In this document: in pieces, positions 8,292 through 16,685 of the stretch
Position numbering within the stretch: the stretch's first letter is position 1
Layout of the letters: each line of letters begins with the position of its first letter
Assembly (NCBI GenBank): GCA_016709765.1
Contig: JADJMD010000012.1
Span: 496,001-560,000 of the forward strand
Direction of reading: 5' to 3'
Length of the DNA: 64,000 nucleotides
DNA from: Ignavibacteriales bacterium
GTDB taxonomy: Bacteria > Bacteroidota > Ignavibacteria > Ignavibacteriales > Ignavibacteriaceae
Position numbers and translations under genes: made by a program
The notes under the pieces: model-generated
Database searches by the model: none
The model's input: only the letters and a program-made list of their open reading frames with translations
What the model was told of the DNA's origin: nothing

Positions 8292-9383
8292 TCAGATTAA
8301 CGCTTTCATTTGTCCGATTGATTCAGTAACAAATGATTTTGCTGTTACCACATCAACGACAATTTTGCCAACATCTTCTATTAAAACAAAATTGATTTTG
8401 CCAAACAAACTCTTTTTATCATTGCTCATAGATTTAATGATTAAATCAGAATTAAGTGGCAGTAATTTCTTTGTTGGTTTAATGAACGAAAAATTATCAA
8501 TAGTTTTTTTCAACTTTTCTGTGGATAAATATCCTACACTTTCGGAAAGAAATAAAGCACAATAAATTCCACCAATAACAGCCTCGCCATGTTTTAATTT
8601 ATAATTTGACGCTACCTCAAAAGCATGGGCAAAAGTGTGTCCCAAATTTAAAATTTTACGTAATCCAGTTTTTTCCGTCTCATCATTTTCCACCACATTT
8701 GCTTTGATATTCAAGCAATCCAAAATGCATTTTTCAATATTGAATGCTTGATTCAAAAATAATTTTTGTAAACTTTTTTTTAATGATTTATAATTTTTAT
8801 CATCTGCCAAAAAAGAGTATTTAAATATTTCGCCTGCACCGGAAAGTAATTCTCTTTTGGGAAGAGTTTTAAGGAACTCCGGATAGATTGCTACAATTTC
8901 AGGTTGATAAAAAGTACCAATCAGGTTTTTTTTTTGATTAAAATTAACACCTGTTTTACCACCAATCGAGCTGTCAACCATTGAAAGCAAAGTCGTTGGA
9001 ATTTGAATAAATTTAATTCCACGCATGTATGTACTTGCAGCATAACCAGCAACATCACCAGTAATTCCTCCCCCAATAGCAACAATAATTGAATTTCTAT
9101 CAAAGGAATTTACATTTAAATGTTTATATATATTTTCTACTTGATGTAAGCTTTTATTTTTTTCATTAGCTGTGAAAGAACAATTAAAAACTTTACTGTT
9201 CATCAAGGCAAAAGTTTTTCGGATAAGCATTGAATGATGTTTTAAAACATTCTTATCGATAATCAGCAAACACTTTGAAATTGGTGATTTATTTATCACT
9301 TCAATTACTTTATCCAAAGAATCATTACCAATAAGTACAGGATAACTATTATTGGACAATTTAACTTTTATCGTTTTTGCCAT
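8292..9383 (-). CDS. aroB: 3-dehydroquinate synthase
   Basis: 363 residues, typical length. It converts DAHP to 3-dehydroquinate, the second shikimate-pathway step, using NAD and a divalent metal. Motifs include 'IVAIGGGITGDVAGYAASTYMRG' (split here by family variation), 'PTTLLSMVDSSIGGKTGVN', 'GAGEIFKYSFL', and the metal-ligand region 'LNLGHTFAHAFE' and 'LKHGEAVIGG'. The start overlaps the end of aroK by 23 bases, so the two are one operon (aroK first). A hairpin follows at 8232-8267. Confidence 0.97.
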   Translation of the reverse strand: MAKTIKVKLSNNSYPVLIGNDSLDKVIEVINKSPISKCLLIIDKNVLKHHSMLIRKTFALMNSKVFNCSFTANEKNKSLHQVENIYKHLNVNSFDRNSIIVAIGGGITGDVAGYAASTYMRGIKFIQIPTTLLSMVDSSIGGKTGVNFNQKKNLIGTFYQPEIVAIYPEFLKTLPKRELLSGAGEIFKYSFLADDKNYKSLKKSLQKLFLNQAFNIEKCILDCLNIKANVVENDETEKTGLRKILNLGHTFAHAFEVASNYKLKHGEAVIGGIYCALFLSESVGYLSTEKLKKTIDNFSFIKPTKKLLPLNSDLIIKSMSNDKKSLFGKINFVLIEDVGKIVVDVVTAKSFVTESIGQMKALI

Positions 9384-9921
9384 AAAAATCTTTTTTTATT
9401 ATGTGGGATATTTTGTCAACAGTACTTCCGACCATGCAATTATCGGTATTTATTTTAACATCAGCCTGATTATAATATTTTATCCGATTTTGAAGGAGCG
9501 AATTTATTTTTTCTAAAAATTCAACCTTGTTTGGTTCCTCGTCCCCATCAAAAAGCAAAGCAGGCCTATCACGTTTAAATCTTAATCTTTTATAAGTTTC
9601 TTCAAGTGATGATTCCAGATATATTAAGTATCCAGATGATTTAATTATCTTAAGATTTATGTCACTCGCAATTGTTCCGCCACCTAAAGCAATGATATAA
9701 TTTTCCAACTCAGTTGTTTTTCTAAGAATTTCTGTTTCTAAGTTTCTAAAATACTCTTCTCCTTCATTTTCAAAAATTTTTTTAATTGACTTTCCTGTCT
9801 TTTTCTCTACTAATTTATCCAGATCAAAAAAATTCCATCCAAGCGTGTTGGCAAGAATTGGCCCAATGGTACTTTTACCTGAAGCCATAAAACCGGTTAG
9901 ATAAACTATTTTTTTATTCAT
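9361..9921 (-). CDS. aroK: Shikimate kinase
   Basis: 186 residues. It phosphorylates shikimate at the 3-OH with ATP. 'GFMASGKSTIGP' is the Walker A loop, 'FFDLDKLVEKKTGKSI' holds the shikimate-binding Asp, 'ALGGGTI' is the Walker B-like motif, and 'RFKRDRPALL' is the lid arginine region. It is followed by aroB with a 23-base overlap, the classical aroK-aroB pairing. The C-terminus ('YNQADVKINTDNC') fits the family's last strand. Confidence 0.96.
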   Translation of the reverse strand: MNKKIVYLTGFMASGKSTIGPILANTLGWNFFDLDKLVEKKTGKSIKKIFENEGEEYFRNLETEILRKTTELENYIIALGGGTIASDINLKIIKSSGYLIYLESSLEETYKRLRFKRDRPALLFDGDEEPNKVEFLEKINSLLQNRIKYYNQADVKINTDNCMVGSTVDKISHIIKKDFYGKNDKS

Positions 9922-9994
9922 TTTAATCAGGAAATAAATTTGTGTGAGTAATTTAAGAAATTGATTGAGAAAAACTGAATTGTATAAAAAAGAA

Positions 9995-10031
9995 AACCCC
10001 CAATTACATTATTACGGAGTAATTGGGGGTT
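9995..10031 (-). terminator. Strong rho-independent terminator after the PpiD-type gene
   Basis: AACCCCCAATTAC (9995-10007) pairs perfectly with GTAATTGGGGGTT (10019-10031). On the minus strand the 13-bp stem is followed by TTTTCTTTTTT, a textbook terminator for the foldase gene upstream. Confidence 0.9.
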
Positions 10032-10049
10032 ATCAAAATTGGAATAAAA

Positions 10050-12140
10050 TTACTGACCGAAAAACATATATCTATTATCTACTATGTCAGCGGTTTCTTT
10101 TATTTCAGTTACCCATTGATTTAAAAACCGGCTTCTTTTTTCTTGCAGCATTGTACTGCGTAATGTTGTATTTTGTGAGGAATAAAGAGCCTGATCAAAT
10201 GGCGTTCTATTCGTAACTTTTATAAGATAATATCCTCTCAATCCTTTAACCGGTTCAGCAACTTTATTTAATTCTGAATTCATTGCAGTGTTAAGGAACG
10301 AATTATCTCTACCAATATTTGGAATTGCACCTTGAGGTGTAAAACTTCCTGTTTGTTTTACAGTAAAATTTGTATCGATGGAATAAGCTTTACTTAAGTC
10401 TCCATTTATTTTTTTGTAAAGATTATCAGCAATGGTTTTTATCTTTTCAAATTTCTTTTCTCTGATAACTGCAGGTTTTAGTTGTTCTTTTAATTCTTCA
10501 AAAGGTCTAAATTTTTCGTTATCTACTTCAGTAATCTTAACCACCACATAACCGGATGGTACTTTGAAAGGATCACTAACTGTGTTTAATGAATTTTCAA
10601 ATGAAAATTTAACTAATCTTTTATTTGCACCAATTGAAGGAACAGAACCAGATTGTTCAGGGAACAATGGGGTTTCTTGAACATTATAGTTTCCCAATTT
10701 TGCTTCAGACTCAAAATCATTTTTCTTTGCAAGAAAAGCAAAATCACCAGCCGCAGTAAAATTTCTATCCCTGCTTGATGCGGATTGCTTAACCTGATTT
10801 ATAATTTTTTCAACAATATATTTTCTGTCTGATCTATCAGTTACCTTTATTATGTGATAACCATAATTAGTTTTTACAGGTTTCTGAACTTCTCCAACTT
10901 TTCCACTAAACGATGCGTCTTCAAACTCTTTAACCATCATTCCTTTACCAAAATATCCTAAATCTCCTCCTTTTACTGCACTTCCGGGATCTTTAGAAAA
11001 CTCTTTTGCAAGAGCGGAAAAATTTGCACCGGCAACCAATTGGTTATAAAGTTTATTTGCTTCTTCTAAATTCTTTTCTTCACTTCCAAATTGATTGATT
11101 AAAATATGTGAAGCTTTAACATATACTTCACCAGTCGGCACTGATCCATTATATCTAAAAAGTGAATATCCTTGTGGCGTTGCAAAAGGTCCAACCACAT
11201 CACCAACAGAGGCATTTTTAAATGCACTAACAACTTCTCCGGTTAAGGTAGAAACAGAAACAGTGTCTTTTGAATATGGGAATTCGGAATAGATGCCAAC
11301 AAGTTGTGTAAAACCCAATGTATCACTAGCCAAAGTTTTTTTAACATTAACTAAATTATTAAAAACCATTTGTGAATCTTCTGCAGAAGCAACATTTGAA
11401 AACATTACAAATTTTAGTTTTCTCTGCGGAGGAACTTTATAGTTGTTTATGTTTTTATCATAATAAGCTTTTAAATCTTCATCAGTTACTTTAACATCGG
11501 CATCTTTAACAAGGTTGATATCAACTAAAGTATAATCAGCCTCTATTTTCATATTCTGTTCGTTAAATTTCCTTTTAACTTCATCTTCACCCACAGTAAC
11601 AGAAGCTAAGATCATACTCTGAAGTTTTTGGGTTAATCTTGATTGCCTTACCAACTCTTCTGCCTGCACTAATGCAGCTTTATTTTGCGGATCAAAGATT
11701 GCTTGATCATAAAGTTGCTTGTTAAAATTGCCAAGTGAATCAATAAAATTCTGTTTCAGAAAATCTGGTGGATTATTACCTAAAATTATATCCTTAATTT
11801 CCTGATCAGGAACTGTTATTCCGTACTTTTTAATTAACTGAGCAAATAATTTTTGAGTAACAACCGCGTCCCAAACTTGCTCTCTAATCTGATCAATTTG
11901 AGCTTCTTCAAGATCTTTACCAGTTTGTCTTTTTTGATTTTCGATTTGCTGATCTAAAGCAGTTTGAAATTCTTGGTAAGTGATATTTTCACCATTAACG
12001 ACACCGATATTATTAGTTCTACCGCCGCCGAGTGCTTCTAAAACATTAGAATCAGAAATTACCATAAACAGTACGAATAAACCGCCAACTGTTAGGATAA
12101 AAGCAGGAGCTAAACTCCTCATTTTGGCCATCATAGCCAT
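10050..12140 (-). CDS. PpiD/SurA-type membrane-anchored peptidyl-prolyl isomerase
   Basis: 696 residues. A transmembrane anchor at ~12-31 is followed by a SurA-like helical chaperone region (~45-200), a parvulin domain at ~341-440 ('VKASHILINQFG', 'FSKDPGSAVKGGDLGYFGKGMM', 'YGYHIIKV'), and C-terminal repeats that resemble a second, degenerate parvulin module ('PFKVPSGYVVVKITEV', 'GLRGYYLIKVTNR'). PpiD anchors in the inner membrane and helps outer-membrane and secreted proteins fold. In an organism with type IX secretion this is an expected role. It is monocistronic, bounded by a terminator, and divergent from crp. I leave the gene symbol blank because PpiD and SurA names are used loosely here. 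Confidence 0.92.
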   Translation of the reverse strand: MAMMAKMRSLAPAFILTVGGLFVLFMVISDSNVLEALGGGRTNNIGVVNGENITYQEFQTALDQQIENQKRQTGKDLEEAQIDQIREQVWDAVVTQKLFAQLIKKYGITVPDQEIKDIILGNNPPDFLKQNFIDSLGNFNKQLYDQAIFDPQNKAALVQAEELVRQSRLTQKLQSMILASVTVGEDEVKRKFNEQNMKIEADYTLVDINLVKDADVKVTDEDLKAYYDKNINNYKVPPQRKLKFVMFSNVASAEDSQMVFNNLVNVKKTLASDTLGFTQLVGIYSEFPYSKDTVSVSTLTGEVVSAFKNASVGDVVGPFATPQGYSLFRYNGSVPTGEVYVKASHILINQFGSEEKNLEEANKLYNQLVAGANFSALAKEFSKDPGSAVKGGDLGYFGKGMMVKEFEDASFSGKVGEVQKPVKTNYGYHIIKVTDRSDRKYIVEKIINQVKQSASSRDRNFTAAGDFAFLAKKNDFESEAKLGNYNVQETPLFPEQSGSVPSIGANKRLVKFSFENSLNTVSDPFKVPSGYVVVKITEVDNEKFRPFEELKEQLKPAVIREKKFEKIKTIADNLYKKINGDLSKAYSIDTNFTVKQTGSFTPQGAIPNIGRDNSFLNTAMNSELNKVAEPVKGLRGYYLIKVTNRTPFDQALYSSQNTTLRSTMLQEKRSRFLNQWVTEIKETADIVDNRYMFFGQ

Positions 12141-12220
12141 AATATGTATATCTCCGTATTAATTAACTTTGAAAAATTAAGACGCTTAAAATAGATACTT
12201 GAGTTATAAAAAACAATTAA

Positions 12221-12329
12221 AAACCCTCATAATAAACATCAAACAAGGGTTTACGGTTAATTTGTTAATTAAAGTTTAAAGTTATAATATGAACAAAGTT
12301 GACTTTGAGACACTATGAGGGTATTTTTT
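12221..12329 (+). promoter_or_regulatory. crp leader with two mutually exclusive inverted repeats
   Basis: AAACCCT (12221-12227) can pair with AGGGTTT (12246-12252). The overlapping ACCCTCATA (12223-12231) can instead pair with TATGAGGGT (12314-12322), which is followed by ATTTTTT. The two pairings compete for the same bases. The region is the 5' flank of the Crp-type gene. Attenuation is possible but unproven; the second loop is long (82 bases). Confidence 0.3.
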
Positions 12330-12360
12330 GATGATTTTATTTTAAAAGAGAGGTAATATT

Positions 12361-13044
12361 TTGTTAAACAATACAGAGTTCCTTGCGAACGTGCCCATTT
12401 TTTCTGATCTGGATTCCGAAACATTACAAAAAATTGCAAAATCAGGAGTGGTTCAATCCTACAAAAAGAACACGGTAATACTTTCTGAGGAAGATACAGG
12501 GTCTGCTTTATTTGTTATTACTGAAGGAAAAGTTAAAATTTCACGATCAAGCAACGATGAAAAAGAAGTTATCCTTGCAATTTTAATTGAATCGGATTTC
12601 TTTGGTGAGATGTCACTTCTTGATGGTATGGCAAGATCTGCAACGGTAACGGCTGTTGAAGACTCAAAACTATTTATAATTCAAAGAACTGAGTTTTTAG
12701 ATCTACTCTCTAAATTTCCTGATGTCTCTGTTGCGTTGTTAACAGAACTAACTAAAAGATTAAGAAGTGCAACAATGAAGATTAAAGCACTATCCTTAAA
12801 AGATGCTGAAGGAAAAGTAGCAACTGTACTGCTTCAGCTTGCTGATGATGTTGGAAAAATCCGCCAGGGAATTGTTGAAATTGATCATTTACCTTTCCAG
12901 CAGGAATTAGCTAATATGGCTGGAACTTCCAGAGAAACTATTTCTCGTACTTTGCATTCATTTGCAAAAAAAGGTTTAGTCGAGTTAGATGGATCTAAAC
13001 TTAGAATAACTGATTATGAAAAATTTAAAGAAATGTTTAATTGA
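12361..13044 (+). CDS. Crp/Fnr-family transcription regulator
   Basis: 227 residues. An N-terminal cyclic-nucleotide-binding beta-roll (~5-120, 'GSALFVITEGKVKISR', 'GEMSLLDGMARSATVTA') precedes a C-terminal winged helix with recognition motif 'ELANMAGTSRETISRTLHSF'. No Cys cluster is present, so it is not an Fnr-type iron-sulfur sensor. The motif 'FFGEMSLLDGMARSATV' keeps the Glu-Arg-Ser cAMP-contact pattern in good form, but the ligand cannot be decided by eye. Start is TTG with AGAGAGG seven bases upstream; no ATG is closer. It heads a tight operon with the PHP phosphoesterase (3-base gap) and ribH. The leader carries competing inverted repeats. Confidence 0.93.
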   Translation: MLNNTEFLANVPIFSDLDSETLQKIAKSGVVQSYKKNTVILSEEDTGSALFVITEGKVKISRSSNDEKEVILAILIESDFFGEMSLLDGMARSATVTAVEDSKLFIIQRTEFLDLLSKFPDVSVALLTELTKRLRSATMKIKALSLKDAEGKVATVLLQLADDVGKIRQGIVEIDHLPFQQELANMAGTSRETISRTLHSFAKKGLVELDGSKLRITDYEKFKEMFN

Positions 13045-13047
13045 TTT

Positions 13048-13878
13048 ATGGATGGGAAAATTGATCTACATACACACACTTATTTTTCGGATGGACAGCA
13101 TTCCCCTGAAGAACTAATCATAAAAGCTAAAGAATCCGGAATTGAAATTATCTCAATTACTGATCACGATACTGTTGATGGAATTGTTGAAGCTGTTGAG
13201 GCTGGCAAAAAATATGGTGTTGAGGTCATTCCTGGTTTAGAAATAAGCTCTGATATTAGAGATCGTGAAGTTCATTTACTTGCCTATTTCTTTAATCCTT
13301 TAAATAAAGAGTTGGAACAATATCTGAAATTTTTTAGAGCGGAAAGAATTAAGAGGGCTATCACAATAATCGAAAAACTTAAAGAATTGGGACTAATTAT
13401 TGAATTAGATGAAGTGATGGAACTTGCACGTAATTCAGCCGTCGGAAGACCTCACATCGCTAAAGTTTTAGTAAAGAGAGGATTGGTTTCAAATTATTTT
13501 GAGGCTTTCAGTAAGTATATTGGAAATGGATGCCCTGCTTATGAACGAAAAGTACACGTTTCCCCAAGAAGCGCTTTTAAGATCATCAACGATGCAGGCG
13601 GTTTATCTTTTATTGCTCATCCGGGACACTTGCCTGATGTAATAATGGTTGAATTAATTGAAGCCGGATTAGATGGAATTGAAGTAGTTCATCCTTCTCA
13701 CTTACCACATCAAGTAAAACATTACCGAGGAATTGTGAATGAATACTTTTTACTTGAGAGCGGCGGATCCGATTTTCATGGTGGTGAACGAAATGATTAT
13801 ACTAATCTGGGCAAATACTCAGTTTCATTTTCTAAAATAGAAGCAATGAGAAAGCAAATATTAAGGAATACAGCATAA
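13048..13878 (+). CDS. PHP-domain phosphoesterase (TrpH/YciV, RNase AM-like)
   Basis: 276 residues. PHP metal motifs are all present: 'DLHTHTYFSDG', 'ITDHDTVDG', 'GLEIS', 'FIAHPGH' and 'GGSDFHGG'. The family includes 3',5'-nucleotide bisphosphate phosphatases and the 5'-3' exonuclease RNase AM, with an inserted helical domain ('GRPHIAKVLVKRG') that is visible here. The substrate in this organism is not known. It starts 3 bases after crp, and its stop shares one base with the ribH start (TAATG), so it belongs to the crp-ribH operon. Confidence 0.92.
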   Translation: MDGKIDLHTHTYFSDGQHSPEELIIKAKESGIEIISITDHDTVDGIVEAVEAGKKYGVEVIPGLEISSDIRDREVHLLAYFFNPLNKELEQYLKFFRAERIKRAITIIEKLKELGLIIELDEVMELARNSAVGRPHIAKVLVKRGLVSNYFEAFSKYIGNGCPAYERKVHVSPRSAFKIINDAGGLSFIAHPGHLPDVIMVELIEAGLDGIEVVHPSHLPHQVKHYRGIVNEYFLLESGGSDFHGGERNDYTNLGKYSVSFSKIEAMRKQILRNTA

Positions 13879-14342
13879 TGACAAAAGTGATTGAAGGAAA
13901 ACTAATAGGTAATGGAAAAAAGTTTGCAATTATCTTTAGTCGGTTTAATGAATTTATCGGTGAGAGTTTACTCAAATCAGCAAGCGATTGTTTAATAAAA
14001 CATGGTGTAAATGAAAACGGTATTGATATTATAAAAGTACCCGGAGCGTTTGAAATACCTGCAGCTGCTGATAGATTAGCTTCCAAAAAAAAATATGATG
14101 CAATAATCTGTTTGGGTGTAATTATCAAAGGCGCTACTCCACATTTTGATTTTGTAGCCTCAGCCGCCAGCAATGGAATTTCACAAGTGTCTTTAAAATA
14201 CTCTTTACCGGTAATTTTTGGCGTATTAACCACAGACACAATTGAACAAGCTATAGAAAGATCAGGAACAAAAGCAGGTAATAAAGGATGGGATTCAGCT
14301 CTAACTGCACTCGAGATGGCAGATTTGTTTAAATTGATATAG
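13878..14342 (+). CDS. ribH: 6,7-dimethyl-8-ribityllumazine synthase
   Basis: 154 residues. It makes the lumazine precursor of riboflavin from the pyrimidine and dihydroxybutanone phosphate. 'FSRFNEFI' starts the substrate site, 'VPGAFEIPAAADRL' is the signature, 'KGATPHFDFVASAASNGI' carries the catalytic His, and 'GNKGWDSALTALEM' ends the fold. The loop reads GATPHFD where most have GET.HFD. No other rib gene is adjacent and no FMN riboswitch is recognisable; instead it is expressed with crp and the PHP gene. Confidence 0.97.
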   Translation: MTKVIEGKLIGNGKKFAIIFSRFNEFIGESLLKSASDCLIKHGVNENGIDIIKVPGAFEIPAAADRLASKKKYDAIICLGVIIKGATPHFDFVASAASNGISQVSLKYSLPVIFGVLTTDTIEQAIERSGTKAGNKGWDSALTALEMADLFKLI

Positions 14343-14447
14343 GCTAATTTTGCTACTTTTATTATAAATAATTTATTCTATTTTTATCCCAACAATTGAG
14401 AAGATATCGATATAATATTTACAGCTATTAATTATTTAGGATTTCAA

Positions 14448-16679
14448 ATGAAAAATATCATATCTCTCAGTATTGTATTATTTTTTTCAATCACATTATT
14501 TCCACAGCAACAATCCAACTGGCAAAATTATGTTGATTTGAAATCAGCTAATGATATCGCCGCAACATCAAATGGTATTTGGGCTGCAGCTAAAGGTGGT
14601 GCATATTTTTTTAATAGTTCTGATAACACCTTCAAAACTTATAGCAAGTCTGCTGGATTAAATGGGACAGAACCTACGGCAATTGCCATTGATACCTACA
14701 ATAAAGTTTGGTTTGGAAGTGCAAATGGTCTCATAGATGTGTTCGACCCTCAGACAAATTCATTTCATTCAATTCTTGATATCTTTAATTCAGACAAAAC
14801 AACAAAGAAAATAAATAACATTTCCATTTCTGGTGATTCAATATATGTTGCAACCGATTTTGGAATTACTTTAATTGATTCTAAAAATTATATCTTTTAC
14901 GATACCTACTTTAAGTTCGGAACATTCACATCTAACATTAAAGTTAATAATGTCTTATACTCTAATTTAATCTATGCTTCTACAGAGGCTGGTGTTGTAA
15001 TACAGAAAGTTGGGGCAACAAATCTATCTGCACCGGAATCATGGAACGTTTATAATCAAACAAATGGCCTTCCTGCTGGCCCAACAAATGTAATCAGATT
15101 TTATAACAACACTCTACTTGCTGGCACAAACACGGGGTTATTTTCCTTTGATGGAAATGCATGGCAACCCTATTTAAGTTTAGCCGGCAACAAAATTATT
15201 GATCTTTTATCAATTGGCAATACACTTTACATCCTCGATACTTCTGGTACTGATAAGGTTTTTAGTTACGATGGGACATCTCTATTGGAATTGTGGTCAA
15301 CTGGTTCAGTGGTTACTAAATTAGGTTATGATCAAAACACTGGCTTAACAGTTGCGACAAATTCTGGAATCTTTGTGAATAATAGTTTCAAATTTCCAAA
15401 TGGCCCTGCGGCAAATCAATTCCCTAATATGACTGTTGATAGTGATGGAAATTTATGGTCTGCAAGCGGAAAAGATGTTACAGGTGTAGGCATTTATAAA
15501 TTTGATAAATCAACATGGGAGAATTATAACACTCAGAATTATCCAGATTTATTTACAAACGCATACTATTCAATTTTTGCTGCACCTGATAATTCTATTT
15601 ATGCGGGTAATTGGGGAAAAGGATTTGTAAAAATAAAAAACGAAAATATTACCAGGTATCATTCAGGCAATACTCCAATGGTTGGCATAACAGATGATTT
15701 GAATTTCGTTGTAATTACAGGTTTCGCAGTAGATTCAAAAAATAACTTGTGGATAATAAACTTAGATGCAGCAGACAAAAAATCGTTGTATCTATTAACC
15801 CCGGATAGCCTATGGTATTCCTTCAGAAATCCATTAGAACAGCATGTTGGATTTAGTGAAGTTCATAATTTGGTTATAGATCAATACGGAACCAAATGGT
15901 ACTCAATGTCCGGGGATGGAAGTAATGGACTTTTCTACTACAATGAAAAGGGAACCTACGATGATCCTAACGATGATGTTTACGGATTTATAGCAACGCC
16001 AAAATTATCAAGCAATGCAATCTTTAGTTTAGATATTGATCGCAGAGGTGATCTTTGGGTTGGAACAAGTGTAGGAGTAAATATCATTTCTAATCTAAGT
16101 TCTGTGGTTTCATCTTCAAACCCACAGTTTAATATTACAACATCTTTTTCTATCAGGTCACAAACTGTTAACGCACTTGCTGTTGATCCATTAAATCAAA
16201 AATGGATTGGTTCAAATCAAGGTTTGTTTTTGTTAAGCACTGATGGCACACAATTAATTACTACAATTAATACAAATAACAGTGCTTTACTTTCGGATCA
16301 AATTGAGAGTCTTGCTATTGATGAATCGACTGGTAGAGTTTATGTGGGAACTGCGAGTGGATTAACATCATTTGATACTCCATCCATACTACCTGTTGAA
16401 AGTTTTAATGGACTGAATATTTATCCAAACCCAATTGTTATTAAAGATGGAAGTAATTTAGTTACAATTGATGGATTGATAAGAAATAGCGATATTAAAA
16501 TAGTTACGGTTTCTGGAAAATTAGTTCGTGAGTTTTCTTCGCCTGGCGGACGCACTGCATTTTGGAATGGACGAGATGAAGATGGTAATTTAGTTAGCAG
16601 CGGTATTTACATAATTATCGCATTTGATCAAGAAGGTAATAGCGTTGAAACCGGTAAAATCGCCGTGCTGAGAGAATAG
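14448..16679 (+). CDS. Secreted propeller-repeat protein with type IX sorting domain
   Basis: 743 residues. A signal peptide (~1-19, ending near FPQ) is followed by many short repeats of the two-component-regulator propeller type ('KVWFGSANGLIDVF', 'TIDRRGDLWVGTSVGVN'-like, 'QKWIGSNQGLFLLS', 'GRVYVGTASGLTSF'). From ~652 there is a C-terminal sorting domain: 'LNIYPNP', 'VSGKLVREF', 'WNGRDEDGNLVSSGIYI'. The protein is probably exported by the type IX system and surface-attached or released. It has no kinase domain, so it is not itself a signalling hybrid. Function is unknown. The ABC-F gene starts 6 bases after its stop. Confidence 0.9.
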   Translation: MKNIISLSIVLFFSITLFPQQQSNWQNYVDLKSANDIAATSNGIWAAAKGGAYFFNSSDNTFKTYSKSAGLNGTEPTAIAIDTYNKVWFGSANGLIDVFDPQTNSFHSILDIFNSDKTTKKINNISISGDSIYVATDFGITLIDSKNYIFYDTYFKFGTFTSNIKVNNVLYSNLIYASTEAGVVIQKVGATNLSAPESWNVYNQTNGLPAGPTNVIRFYNNTLLAGTNTGLFSFDGNAWQPYLSLAGNKIIDLLSIGNTLYILDTSGTDKVFSYDGTSLLELWSTGSVVTKLGYDQNTGLTVATNSGIFVNNSFKFPNGPAANQFPNMTVDSDGNLWSASGKDVTGVGIYKFDKSTWENYNTQNYPDLFTNAYYSIFAAPDNSIYAGNWGKGFVKIKNENITRYHSGNTPMVGITDDLNFVVITGFAVDSKNNLWIINLDAADKKSLYLLTPDSLWYSFRNPLEQHVGFSEVHNLVIDQYGTKWYSMSGDGSNGLFYYNEKGTYDDPNDDVYGFIATPKLSSNAIFSLDIDRRGDLWVGTSVGVNIISNLSSVVSSSNPQFNITTSFSIRSQTVNALAVDPLNQKWIGSNQGLFLLSTDGTQLITTINTNNSALLSDQIESLAIDESTGRVYVGTASGLTSFDTPSILPVESFNGLNIYPNPIVIKDGSNLVTIDGLIRNSDIKIVTVSGKLVREFSSPGGRTAFWNGRDEDGNLVSSGIYIIIAFDQEGNSVETGKIAVLRE

Positions 16680-16685
16680 TTATTT

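Noticed and set aside
9965..10216. Plus-strand frame covering the PpiD terminator
   Set aside because: It runs through a 13-bp terminator stem and the 3' end of the foldase gene; no domain or Shine-Dalgarno.
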